From assembly GCA_012521935.1 (NCBI GenBank), contig JAAYLJ010000117.1, forward strand, positions 1 to 8,858: a stretch of 8,858 nt of DNA, written 5' to 3'. The notes beneath the pieces are model-generated. The model saw only the letters and a list, made by a program, of their open reading frames with translations, did not search any database and was not told the DNA's origin. This document shows positions 1-6,594 of the stretch, piece by piece; within the stretch, counting starts at the first letter, position 1; each line of letters begins with the position of its first letter. This DNA is from Campylobacteraceae bacterium. GTDB lineage: Bacteria > Campylobacterota > Campylobacteria > Campylobacterales > Campylobacteraceae. Both the position numbers and the translations under genes were made by a program.

Positions 1-4
1 AAAT

Positions 5-820
5 TTAAATATCACACCCATTTTGCTTGGAATTGTTCCCTTTTTTATCATCTAAAAAACCACTTAGTTTTAAGCCGTGCAAAAATATAATCCATGAGAG
101 ATATATCCATACAAAAAAGAAAAGAATGGTACTAAATGAACCATAAATGCTTAAATAAGTGCTGTTGTAACTTACATAAACGACAAAAAGGCTTTTTAAA
201 ACATACCAAACAAGCGAAGTGATAAAAGATGAGATGGCTACCATTTTAACACTTAATTGCCTGCTTGAAGAGATCATATAGGTTGTAAAAAATAGAGCCC
301 AAACTATGAGGTATGGAAAAATGGTAAGTAAGTTTATCCACTTTGTGTAACTTGAACTATTTAAAATTTTTTGCAAAACACTTGAAACATAAAATGAAAC
401 CCCAAGAGCTAAAGGTCCAAGAGTTATTAAAGTCCAGTAAGTTGAGAGTGATTGCCAAAGTGTTCTAGGTTTTGCTTTTAAGATTAAATTTACAATGTAT
501 TCATACTCCCTAAAAAACATGATTGAGGTAAATAAAATTACTATAAATCCAAAAACTCCCATGCTAAGAGTATTGCTCAAAAAAGTTTCAATATAGCCTG
601 CGATTACATCTTGCTCTGATGGAAGAAGCGAAGAGAAGATGAAAGATTTTATCTTATCATAATACTTTTCAAAGCTAGGAAGATGAGTAAAAATGGAAAG
701 AGATATGAGTAAAATAGGGATTAAAGATAGCATTGTATGAAAACTCAAAGAGGATGAGTATTGCATAAGCTGCTTATCTTTTAACTCTTTTACATGGTGT
801 AGTATCTCTTTTGGCTTCAT
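5..820 (-). CDS. YihY/BrkB-family inner-membrane protein
   Basis: This 271-residue protein belongs to the YihY/BrkB (UPF0761) family, often mislabelled ribonuclease BN; its biochemical role is not established. About six hydrophobic segments are visible, near residues 28-45, 84-104, 127-148, 163-184, 190-213 and 228-250. The N-terminal SSLSFHTMLSLIPILL stretch and the C-terminal YGSFSTILFFFVWIYLSW stretch match the family's two best-conserved regions. The usual small-acidic GAE after the last helix reads HGLK here, a possible lineage variant. The C-terminus is a short polar tail, so the protein is full length. Its ATG shares one base with the TAA stop of the upstream glcD-like gene (TAATG), which implies translational coupling and one operon. 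From memory, C. jejuni Cj1212c occupies the same place. Family assignment is strong; function is unknown. Confidence 0.88.
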   Translation of the reverse strand: MKPKEILHHVKELKDKQLMQYSSSLSFHTMLSLIPILLISLSIFTHLPSFEKYYDKIKSFIFSSLLPSEQDVIAGYIETFLSNTLSMGVFGFIVILFTSIMFFREYEYIVNLILKAKPRTLWQSLSTYWTLITLGPLALGVSFYVSSVLQKILNSSSYTKWINLLTIFPYLIVWALFFTTYMISSSRQLSVKMVAISSFITSLVWYVLKSLFVVYVSYNSTYLSIYGSFSTILFFFVWIYLSWIIFLHGLKLSGFLDDKKGNNSKQNGCDI

Positions 821-2199
821 TAAATGCCCATTTTAAAAGGATTTAAAATATTGTTTGGATCAAAAGCTTTTTTGATGGCTTTAAAAAGATTTAACTCCGC
901 TTCACTAAAAGCTAACTTCATATATGGCGCTTTACTAAGCCCAATTCCATGCTCTCCGCTTAAAGTTCCGCCAAGTTCCACTGTAGCTTTGAAAATCTCT
1001 TCAATGGCTTCATATCCTCTTTTAAGTTCATCTTCATTTTTGCCATCTACCATCACATTTGTATGTACATTTCCATCACCAGTATGACCAAAACATGGGG
1101 TATTAACGCTATATTTTTTAGAAATCTTTTCTATTTTTTCTAAAAGCTGCGGCAGTTTACTTCTAGGAACTGTTATGTCTTCATTTAATTTTTTGCTACC
1201 ATAAATTGATATGGATTGGCTTGCATTTCGTCTTGCAAACCAAAGTTCATTTGACTCATTCTCATCTTTTGCTATTTTGAAAAAAGTTGAGCCATTTTCA
1301 CTAAAAACTTTTTTTATGGTTAAGAGTTGTGTTTCAATATCTTCTTCTAAATTTCCATCAACATCAGTGATTAAGATGGCACCAGCGTCAGTTGGCAAGC
1401 CTTTATTGAACTTTTGCTCTACAGCTTTAATGGTTAAATTATCTAAAAACTCCATAGCAACAGGAGTTACGCCAGAAGCCATAGTTTTATAAACTGCGTT
1501 CATTGCTTCTTCAACTGTTGAAAAAACTCCCATTGCCGTCTTTTTTAGTTTTGGTTTTGTGATAAGTTTTAAAGTTATTTGAGTAATCACTCCCAAAGTT
1601 CCCTCGCTAGCAATTAAAATCCCAGCAACATTGTATCCAGCCACATCTTTAATGGTTTTTTTCCCAGCTTGGATCACTTCACCACTAGGCAAAACTGCTC
1701 TTAAAGCCATCACATAATCTTTAGTAATCCCATACTTTGCAGCCCTCATGCCCCCAGCATTTTCAGCTACATTTCCACCAATGCTTGAGTAGTCTTGACT
1801 TGCAGGATCTGGTGGATAAAATAACCCTTTTTCACTCACAGCTTTTTGTAAATCCATATTTATGACGCCAGGTTCAACCACGGCAACCATATTTTGCATA
1901 TCGATTTCTAAAATCTTATTCATATGTTTCTCAAAAGCTAAAACAACTCCACCATTTGCAGGAAGTGCGCCGCCAGTAAAGCCACTTCCTGCCCCTCTTG
2001 GGGTTAGGATGATGCCAAAATCATTGCAGTATTTAAGTATGTTTTGAACATCTTTCTCATCTCTTGGAAAGATTACTAAATCTGGCTCATAAGTGACTCT
2101 AGTCGCGTCATATGAGTAGGCTAGAAGGTGAGCTTTGTCTGAATAGACATTCTCCACTCCAACCAAATTTTCAAAAAATTGTATATGTTTTTTTTCCAT
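820..2199 (-). CDS. glcD: GlcD-type FAD-linked 2-hydroxyacid oxidase/dehydrogenase
   Basis: This 459-residue flavoprotein is of the vanillyl-alcohol oxidase/PCMH superfamily, GlcD/D-lactate dehydrogenase group, and oxidises a 2-hydroxyacid such as glycolate or D-lactate with FAD. The FAD-binding half shows PRGAGSGFTGG (67-77), PPDPAS (129-134) and GGNVAENAGG (141-150). The C-terminal FAD-oxidase half shows GHTGDGNVH (371-379), SGEHGIG (414-420) and DPNNILNP (447-454). Length is normal and both halves are intact. No GlcE or GlcF is adjacent, and no iron-sulfur domain is fused, so the electron acceptor must be encoded elsewhere. The ATG lies one base after the stop of the upstream pgbA-like gene and has no strong Shine-Dalgarno, so reinitiation is likely. 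Codons 2-4 contain an A8 run. The gene is called glcD in relatives, but the true substrate could equally be D-lactate or 2-hydroxyglutarate. Confidence 0.93.
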   Translation of the reverse strand: MEKKHIQFFENLVGVENVYSDKAHLLAYSYDATRVTYEPDLVIFPRDEKDVQNILKYCNDFGIILTPRGAGSGFTGGALPANGGVVLAFEKHMNKILEIDMQNMVAVVEPGVINMDLQKAVSEKGLFYPPDPASQDYSSIGGNVAENAGGMRAAKYGITKDYVMALRAVLPSGEVIQAGKKTIKDVAGYNVAGILIASEGTLGVITQITLKLITKPKLKKTAMGVFSTVEEAMNAVYKTMASGVTPVAMEFLDNLTIKAVEQKFNKGLPTDAGAILITDVDGNLEEDIETQLLTIKKVFSENGSTFFKIAKDENESNELWFARRNASQSISIYGSKKLNEDITVPRSKLPQLLEKIEKISKKYSVNTPCFGHTGDGNVHTNVMVDGKNEDELKRGYEAIEEIFKATVELGGTLSGEHGIGLSKAPYMKLAFSEAELNLFKAIKKAFDPNNILNPFKMGI

Positions 2200-2200
2200 T

Positions 2201-2914
2201 TTAAGGCACCATTAAATTGCCATAGTGGCGGTTGTAATCTGTTATATAAGATGAATTCCATTTCCAAAACACAGTTTTAATCCCTTCAACTCTTGTGTAA
2301 AAAGGCAGCTCATACTCAGCTATATTTCCAGAATTAAAAGTTTTTAATATCTTAAAACTTTGACAATCAACCACATAACCTTTTTTGTTTAGTGCAAAAA
2401 ATACAATCCCCGCGCTATTTTCTTTACACACTTCTTTAAAATCTTCTCTATCTGGATTTGGCCTATAATCTATGGCTAGCTTCGCTCCAATGATGTCTGG
2501 ATGTATCCAAGTAGTTTCATTAAAGTGCTCAACTATCTCTTTATATACAACTTGATTTGGGGCAACTATGAGAGCTCTTGAGTATAAAAAATTTAAAATT
2601 ATCTTGTCGCCTTTTTCTGGCATAACTCCTGGAAGTGGGAGTGCGGGTTGTTCAAGAAGATCAAAAACTTCAAATCTAACTTTTGCTACTCCATCTTTTT
2701 TTTCTACCACGCTAGCTCTTGCAATGATGGTGTTTTTCTCATCATCAAAACGGTGAATAACTATGCCAGAAGAGCCGATGACTATATTGTCCGAATCTTT
2801 AATGGTAGCGCTACCTTGGGTAACATCAATTAGTGTAGTTTCATAAGGTTCAAATAGCGTATTTGCGTAAATGAAAGATAAAAATAGGCAGAGTATTACT
2901 AAACTTCGCAACAA
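2201..2914 (-). CDS. Secreted PgbA N-terminal-domain protein
   Basis: This 237-residue protein has a signal peptide (residues 1-17, cut after FIYA) followed by a mostly beta-rich domain. It resembles the N-terminal domain of Helicobacter pylori plasminogen-binding protein PgbA. Matching stretches include IVAPN (116-120), a VCKENSAGIVFF block (162-173), the DCQSFKIL block (183-190) and PFYTRVEGI (204-212). C163 and C184 appear to align with a cysteine pair in PgbA as I remember it, and could form a periplasmic disulfide. The long lysine/glutamate-rich C-terminal part of H. pylori PgbA is absent, so plasminogen binding should not be assumed. The start is TTG, supported by AAGGAG five bases upstream and by the signal peptide beginning there. 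It is the first gene of the operon with glcD and yihY, divergent from the M23 peptidase. C. jejuni Cj1214c seems to be the positional counterpart. Actual function is unknown. Confidence 0.8.
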   Translation of the reverse strand: MLRSLVILCLFLSFIYANTLFEPYETTLIDVTQGSATIKDSDNIVIGSSGIVIHRFDDEKNTIIARASVVEKKDGVAKVRFEVFDLLEQPALPLPGVMPEKGDKIILNFLYSRALIVAPNQVVYKEIVEHFNETTWIHPDIIGAKLAIDYRPNPDREDFKEVCKENSAGIVFFALNKKGYVVDCQSFKILKTFNSGNIAEYELPFYTRVEGIKTVFWKWNSSYITDYNRHYGNLMVP

Positions 2915-2919
2915 TGGAA

Positions 2920-2949
2920 CTCCTTTTGCTTTTTGAATTTTTGATTATA
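2920..2949 (-). promoter_or_regulatory. Promoter -10 and ribosome binding site of the pgbA-like operon
   Basis: On the minus strand a perfect TATAAT lies at 2949-2944, followed by AAGGAG at 2925-2920, five bases before the TTG start. The region upstream of the -10 is T-rich and has no clear TTGACA, which is usual for housekeeping promoters in Campylobacterota. The predicted leader is short, roughly 20-25 bases. Confidence 0.55.
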
Positions 2950-2980
2950 CTTTAAAGCAACTCAAAAAACCCTTTAGTTT

Positions 2981-3012
2981 TTGGCAAGATGTAAGGAAGC
3001 GTAAAGTAAAAT
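2981..3012 (+). promoter_or_regulatory. Candidate promoter of the M23 peptidase gene
   Basis: TTGGCA at 2981-2986 and TAAAAT at 3007-3012 are candidate -35 and -10 elements. Their spacing is 20 bases, which is long. TAAAGT at 3002-3007 is an alternative -10, with 15-base spacing. A promoter must lie in this short divergent region, but the exact elements are uncertain. Confidence 0.35.
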
Positions 3013-3039
3013 AAAAAGAGTTTTGAAAGAAGGTGAGTG

Positions 3040-4236
3040 ATGAGTAGAGTTTTTTTGATGCTACTATTTTTAGTTTTTGGTTTAAAAGCCGCCTATATTG
3101 AAGAGGTAAAATGGGAGAGCGGAGAGACTTTTTTAACATTTTTAGAGAAGCAAAATCTTCCATTATCAATCTACTATAATTTAGAAAATGAAGATAAAGA
3201 GCTAGCAAGTGAGATTATTACAGGGATAAAATATCAACTTTTAAGAGATGATGAAGGAAATCTTGAGCAAGTTTTAATACCAATTGGTGAAGAGTTGCAG
3301 ATACATTTAGTAAAAGAAGAGGGCGGTTTTGAATTTAGAACAACACCAATTAACTACCAAGAAGAGTCCTTTACAGTTACTTTAGACATTAAGCTCTCAC
3401 CCTATCAAGACATAGTAAATGCGACAAATAATTACGCTTTAGCAAATGAATTTGTAAACTCATTTAAAAATAGTGTAAATTTTAAAAGAGTTATGCAAGG
3501 CGATAGATTAGTAATTTTTTACTCCCAAAGAACAAGGCTTGGCCAAAGATTTGGAAACCCAAAGATTGAAGCGGCTATGGTTGAGATTAGGGGCAAGGCA
3601 AACTATGCTTACCTTTACAATGAAAATAGATATTATGATGCTTTTGGAAAAGAGATAGAGGGATTTTTTTTAGTAAAACCAGTTAAATATACAAGAATAT
3701 CTTCTCCATTTACTTATAAAAGATGGCACCCAATTTTAAAAAGATATAGAGCTCATTTAGGGATTGATTATGCTGCGCCAACTGGTACGCCAATTAAAGC
3801 TGCTGGAGAGGGAAGAGTTACTTTTGTAGGAAATAAGGGTGGCTATGGAAAAACCATAGAGATAAACCATGGACATGGGTATAAAACCCTGTATGCTCAC
3901 ATGAATGGGTATAGAAAAGGGATAAAAAGAGGCTCATTAGTACAAAAAGGACAAGTCATTGGATATGTTGGAAGTACTGGGGTTAGTACAGGGCCGCATC
4001 TGCATTTTGGGCTATATAAAAACAACCGAGCCATTAATCCAAATAGCGTTGTCAAGATAGAAAAAGATAAGCTAATAGGTGAGAATTTAAAAGAGTTTTT
4101 AGCACATACTAAAAGATTCAATGATCAGTTTGAAGTAGCTTTAGCAAACCCTACGCTTCCACCAAAAGAAGAGCCGCTTGAATATGCAATGCTCCTTGAA
4201 AAAGAGCTTGAATCTAGTGCGCAAACCATTAGGTAA
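3040..4236 (+). CDS. csd3: Periplasmic M23 (LytM) zinc metallopeptidase, Csd3/Pgp3-like
   Basis: This 398-residue protein is a peptidoglycan peptidase of the Csd3/HdpA (H. pylori) and Pgp3 (C. jejuni) type. Those proteins act as D,D-endopeptidases and D,D-carboxypeptidases and set helical cell shape. I place the start at ATG 3040 rather than the GTG at 3037, because AGAAGG at 3028-3033 is then six bases away instead of three. A signal peptide ends near GLKA (about residue 18). An N-terminal region of about 190 residues corresponds to the inhibitory and linker domains of Csd3. The LytM domain follows, with zinc ligands in HLGID (H239, D243), the YAH histidine (H287) and GPHLHF (H320, H322). 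The C-terminal extension is about 60 residues. Overall length fits Csd3 (about 400). The gene heads a two-gene unit with the Nudix gene, and its divergent pgbA-glcD neighbours match H. pylori and C. jejuni synteny. The symbol rests on similarity and context. Confidence 0.9.
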   Translation: MSRVFLMLLFLVFGLKAAYIEEVKWESGETFLTFLEKQNLPLSIYYNLENEDKELASEIITGIKYQLLRDDEGNLEQVLIPIGEELQIHLVKEEGGFEFRTTPINYQEESFTVTLDIKLSPYQDIVNATNNYALANEFVNSFKNSVNFKRVMQGDRLVIFYSQRTRLGQRFGNPKIEAAMVEIRGKANYAYLYNENRYYDAFGKEIEGFFLVKPVKYTRISSPFTYKRWHPILKRYRAHLGIDYAAPTGTPIKAAGEGRVTFVGNKGGYGKTIEINHGHGYKTLYAHMNGYRKGIKRGSLVQKGQVIGYVGSTGVSTGPHLHFGLYKNNRAINPNSVVKIEKDKLIGENLKEFLAHTKRFNDQFEVALANPTLPPKEEPLEYAMLLEKELESSAQTIR

Positions 4237-4239
4237 ATT

Positions 4240-4812
4240 ATGGATAAAATTAAAATCTTAGAGATAAAAAACTGTTCCAAATCTGATTATATTAAACCAA
4301 AAAGAATGAGTTACATTCAAAATGGAGTGTTAAAACATTGGGATTTAATTGATTCACACAATAGCGTCGCCATTCTTTTATATCATGAAGAGCGCGACTC
4401 TTTCGTGCTTGTTAAGCAGTTTAGGCCTGCTATTTATGCAAGAAGTGGAGATGGTTTTGCGTATGAGCTTTGCGCTGGACTTGTAGATAAAGATAAATCT
4501 TTAGAGCAAATAGCCATTGAAGAGATAGAAGAAGAGACAGGCTATGTTGTGCCTTTAGATGAACTTCAAAAAATCACCTCTTTTTATACTGCTGTTGGGG
4601 TTACTGGAGGCGAGCAAACTTTGTATTTTGCAAAACTTAATGAGAAACAACATAAGTTTAAAGGTGGGGGAATTGGGGATGAAGAGATTGAAGTTATCTA
4701 CATCCCAAGAAAAGATGCTAAAGAGTTTATGTACAATGAAAAAATCATTAGAACCTCAGGATTGATGTTTTCTTTCATTTGGTTTTTTGATAATTTTCCT
4801 CACTTAAGATAG
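4240..4812 (+). CDS. Nudix hydrolase of the ADP-ribose/UDP-sugar diphosphatase group
   Basis: This 190-residue cytoplasmic enzyme is expected to cleave a nucleoside diphosphate linked to another group, such as ADP-ribose or a UDP- or GDP-sugar. The core strand SVAILLYH (42-49), the VKQFRPAIY segment (58-66), YELCAGLVD (75-83) and the Nudix helix ending in EEIEEETGY (94-102) place it with the NudF/YffH/NUDT14-like proteins; the YELCAG segment in particular recalls human NUDT14. The metal-binding glutamates E95, E98 and E99 are present. However, the first Glu of the GX5E motif is K86, and the usual Arg of REUXEE is E94. The gene starts three bases after the stop of the M23 peptidase gene with only a weak AGG ahead, so the two are probably co-transcribed and coupled. 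It ends one base from the convergent aguB stop. Substrate cannot be deduced from the sequence. Confidence 0.88.
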   Translation: MDKIKILEIKNCSKSDYIKPKRMSYIQNGVLKHWDLIDSHNSVAILLYHEERDSFVLVKQFRPAIYARSGDGFAYELCAGLVDKDKSLEQIAIEEIEEETGYVVPLDELQKITSFYTAVGVTGGEQTLYFAKLNEKQHKFKGGGIGDEEIEVIYIPRKDAKEFMYNEKIIRTSGLMFSFIWFFDNFPHLR

Positions 4813-4813
4813 T

Positions 4814-5683
4814 TTAATCAATATATATTTTTAAAATATCTTTGTAACTATCAACTCTTCTATCCCTAAAAAACGGCCACATTCTTCTAACTTCTTCAGT
4901 TCTTTTTTTATCAATTTTTATGATGGCTAACTCCTCATCCATTCCGCACTCATGCAAAAACTCTCCTTGAGGCCCACATACAAAAGAGTTTCCCCAAAAT
5001 AAAATTCCATCAAGTAATTTTGAGGGATCGTGCTCTTTTCCAACTCTATTTACAGAGATAACAGGCAAACCATTTGCGATTGCGTGGGATCTTTGGATGT
5101 CTATCCATGAGCTTTTTTGCCTATCTTTTTCATCTTTGCTATCATCTTCAAACCATCCAATGGCTGTTGGATAGATTAAAACTTCAGCCCCCCTCATTGC
5201 CATAAGTCTTGCGGCTTCAGGAAACCACTGATCCCAGCATATTAAAACCCCAAGCCTTCCAACTGAAGTATCTATGGGCTCATATCCTAAATCTCCAGGG
5301 GTAAAGTAAAACTTTTCATAAAAACCTGGATCATCTGGAATGTGCATTTTTCTATATTTGCCAGCCAAACTTCCATCTTTTTCAAAAACAAAAGCACTAT
5401 TATGATAAAGCCCTGCTGCTCTTTTTTCAAATAAAGAGGTGACTAAAACCACACCAAACTCTTTTGCAATGCTTGCCCAAAACTTTAAATCTTCTTCAAA
5501 ATCATTTGCCAAATCAAAATTTTTTGGATCTTCAACTATACAAAAGTATGAGCTTTGATGAAGCTCTTGCAAAACAACAAGATTAGCACCCTTTAATGAA
5601 GCCTCTTTTATCATTGAAACTGTTTTGGAAAGAGTTTCATCTTTACTGTTTTTAACGCTATGTTGAATGAGTGCAACTTTCAT
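4814..5683 (-). CDS. aguB: N-carbamoylputrescine amidohydrolase
   Basis: This 289-residue member of the nitrilase (carbon-nitrogen hydrolase) superfamily hydrolyses N-carbamoylputrescine to putrescine, CO2 and ammonia. The Glu-Lys-Cys catalytic triad is visible: E40 in VLQELHQS, K112 in YRKMHIPDDPGF and C149 in LICWDQWFPE. The HIPDDPGFYEKFYF and CWDQWFPEAAR stretches are characteristic of the AguB branch rather than other nitrilases. Its length is the family norm. It is the last gene of the aguA-CDF-aguB operon: AGGAG overlaps the stop of the CDF gene, and eight bases separate that stop from this ATG. Having the agmatine deiminase in the same operon strongly supports the specific function. 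The gene converges on the Nudix gene with no terminator visible between them. Confidence 0.95.
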   Translation of the reverse strand: MKVALIQHSVKNSKDETLSKTVSMIKEASLKGANLVVLQELHQSSYFCIVEDPKNFDLANDFEEDLKFWASIAKEFGVVLVTSLFEKRAAGLYHNSAFVFEKDGSLAGKYRKMHIPDDPGFYEKFYFTPGDLGYEPIDTSVGRLGVLICWDQWFPEAARLMAMRGAEVLIYPTAIGWFEDDSKDEKDRQKSSWIDIQRSHAIANGLPVISVNRVGKEHDPSKLLDGILFWGNSFVCGPQGEFLHECGMDEELAIIKIDKKRTEEVRRMWPFFRDRRVDSYKDILKIYID

Positions 5684-5691
5684 TTTATCTC

Positions 5692-6594
5692 CTATCTATT
5701 TAGCGCTTCGCTATCTTCTAGCGAGTCATCATATGGATCTAAGTGTATATTTATATCCCAAATCTCTTTAATGTCTAAATTTCTAATCCTATCTTCAATC
5801 TTTTCTGTTGCAAAATGAGCATATAAAAGTGAAATACTAGAGTTAAAAACTAAATGGACTTCAACATAGTTTGTATGCGCAGATCTTCTAGTTTTGAAGT
5901 TGTGAAAGCTAGTTACTAACTCCTCTTCTTTTATAATTTTTTCAATATTTTCTACAATCTCCTCATCTAAAGCCGCGTCAAGCAGTATGTAAACCCCTTC
6001 TTTTACAAGCCCATAGGCTGAATAGATTATATATATGGCGATAAATAAACCAATGAGTGAGTCCACCAATTCTATGCCACTAAAATATACAATTACCAAA
6101 GATATTAGTACTGCGCCATTACTTAAAAGATCAGTTTTATAATGAAGTGCGTCAGATTTGATAACTAAACTTCCAGTTTTATTTGAGACATATTGTAAAA
6201 ATAAAACTAAAGCAAAAGTTAGGATTAATGAAATCATCATTACCCATAGAGCTGCCCCAATATACGAGGTTTCACTTCCTAAATAAGCCTTTTTAATCGC
6301 ACTATAAAATATGAAAAGTCCAGAAACAGCAATGATAGTCCCCTCAATGACTGCGGCAAGCGCTTCAATCTTACCCCTTCCATAGTTGAAGATTTTATCT
6401 GGCGGAGTTTCAGACTTTTTAATTGCAAAGTAGTTAAAAGCTGAAACTATCAAGTCTAAAACTGAATCAACTGCGGAAGCTAAAACGGCAACCGATCCAC
6501 TTGCAATCCCAATGGAGAGCTTAATGAGGATTAAAATAGTAGCAGTTAATGAAGAGGTTAGAGTTGCAACTCTTTCTAAACTCATCTTTCTCAT
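5692..6594 (-). CDS. Cation diffusion facilitator (FieF/YiiP-like) metal exporter
   Basis: This 300-residue inner-membrane protein is a proton-coupled divalent metal exporter of the CDF family. It has six probable transmembrane helices over residues 10-205 and a C-terminal cytoplasmic ferredoxin-like domain. Compared with E. coli YiiP from memory, transport site A is intact: D43 and D47 (VDSVLD) with H151 and D155 (HYKTD). This DD/HD set fits Zn, Cd or Fe. The cytoplasmic binuclear site C is also intact (H231, H247, H260, H284, D286), with the same spacing as YiiP. Site B is not: D66 remains but its two histidines are F69 and R73. The ATG overlaps the aguA stop (ATGA), so it is translationally coupled within the putrescine operon. 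An internal ATG at codon 4 is a possible alternative start, but the annotated one is better placed for coupling. Metal specificity is not settled by sequence. Confidence 0.93.
   Translation of the reverse strand: MRKMSLERVATLTSSLTATILILIKLSIGIASGSVAVLASAVDSVLDLIVSAFNYFAIKKSETPPDKIFNYGRGKIEALAAVIEGTIIAVSGLFIFYSAIKKAYLGSETSYIGAALWVMMISLILTFALVLFLQYVSNKTGSLVIKSDALHYKTDLLSNGAVLISLVIVYFSGIELVDSLIGLFIAIYIIYSAYGLVKEGVYILLDAALDEEIVENIEKIIKEEELVTSFHNFKTRRSAHTNYVEVHLVFNSSISLLYAHFATEKIEDRIRNLDIKEIWDINIHLDPYDDSLEDSEALNR

Noticed and set aside
5..820. Annotation as ribonuclease BN
   Set aside because: The RNase BN label for YihY is a historical error; this is an integral membrane protein with no nuclease motif.
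824..1492. Plus-strand open frames of 87 and 93 codons inside the glcD gene
   Set aside because: They lie opposite a strongly conserved FAD oxidase, have no ribosome binding site or recognisable domain, and arise from its codon use.
2915..3039. Small RNA or riboswitch in the divergent intergenic region
   Set aside because: At 125 bases it holds just enough room for two promoters and ribosome binding sites; no stable GC-containing stem or terminator is visible.
2945..3208. Minus-strand open frame of 87 codons over the divergent promoter and the start of the peptidase gene
   Set aside because: It overlaps the signal peptide coding region of the M23 peptidase, has no plausible start context and encodes low-complexity sequence.
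4820..4840. AT-rich inverted repeat near the convergent stop codons as a terminator
   Set aside because: The stem would be only A-T pairs inside the aguB coding end, far too weak for an intrinsic terminator.
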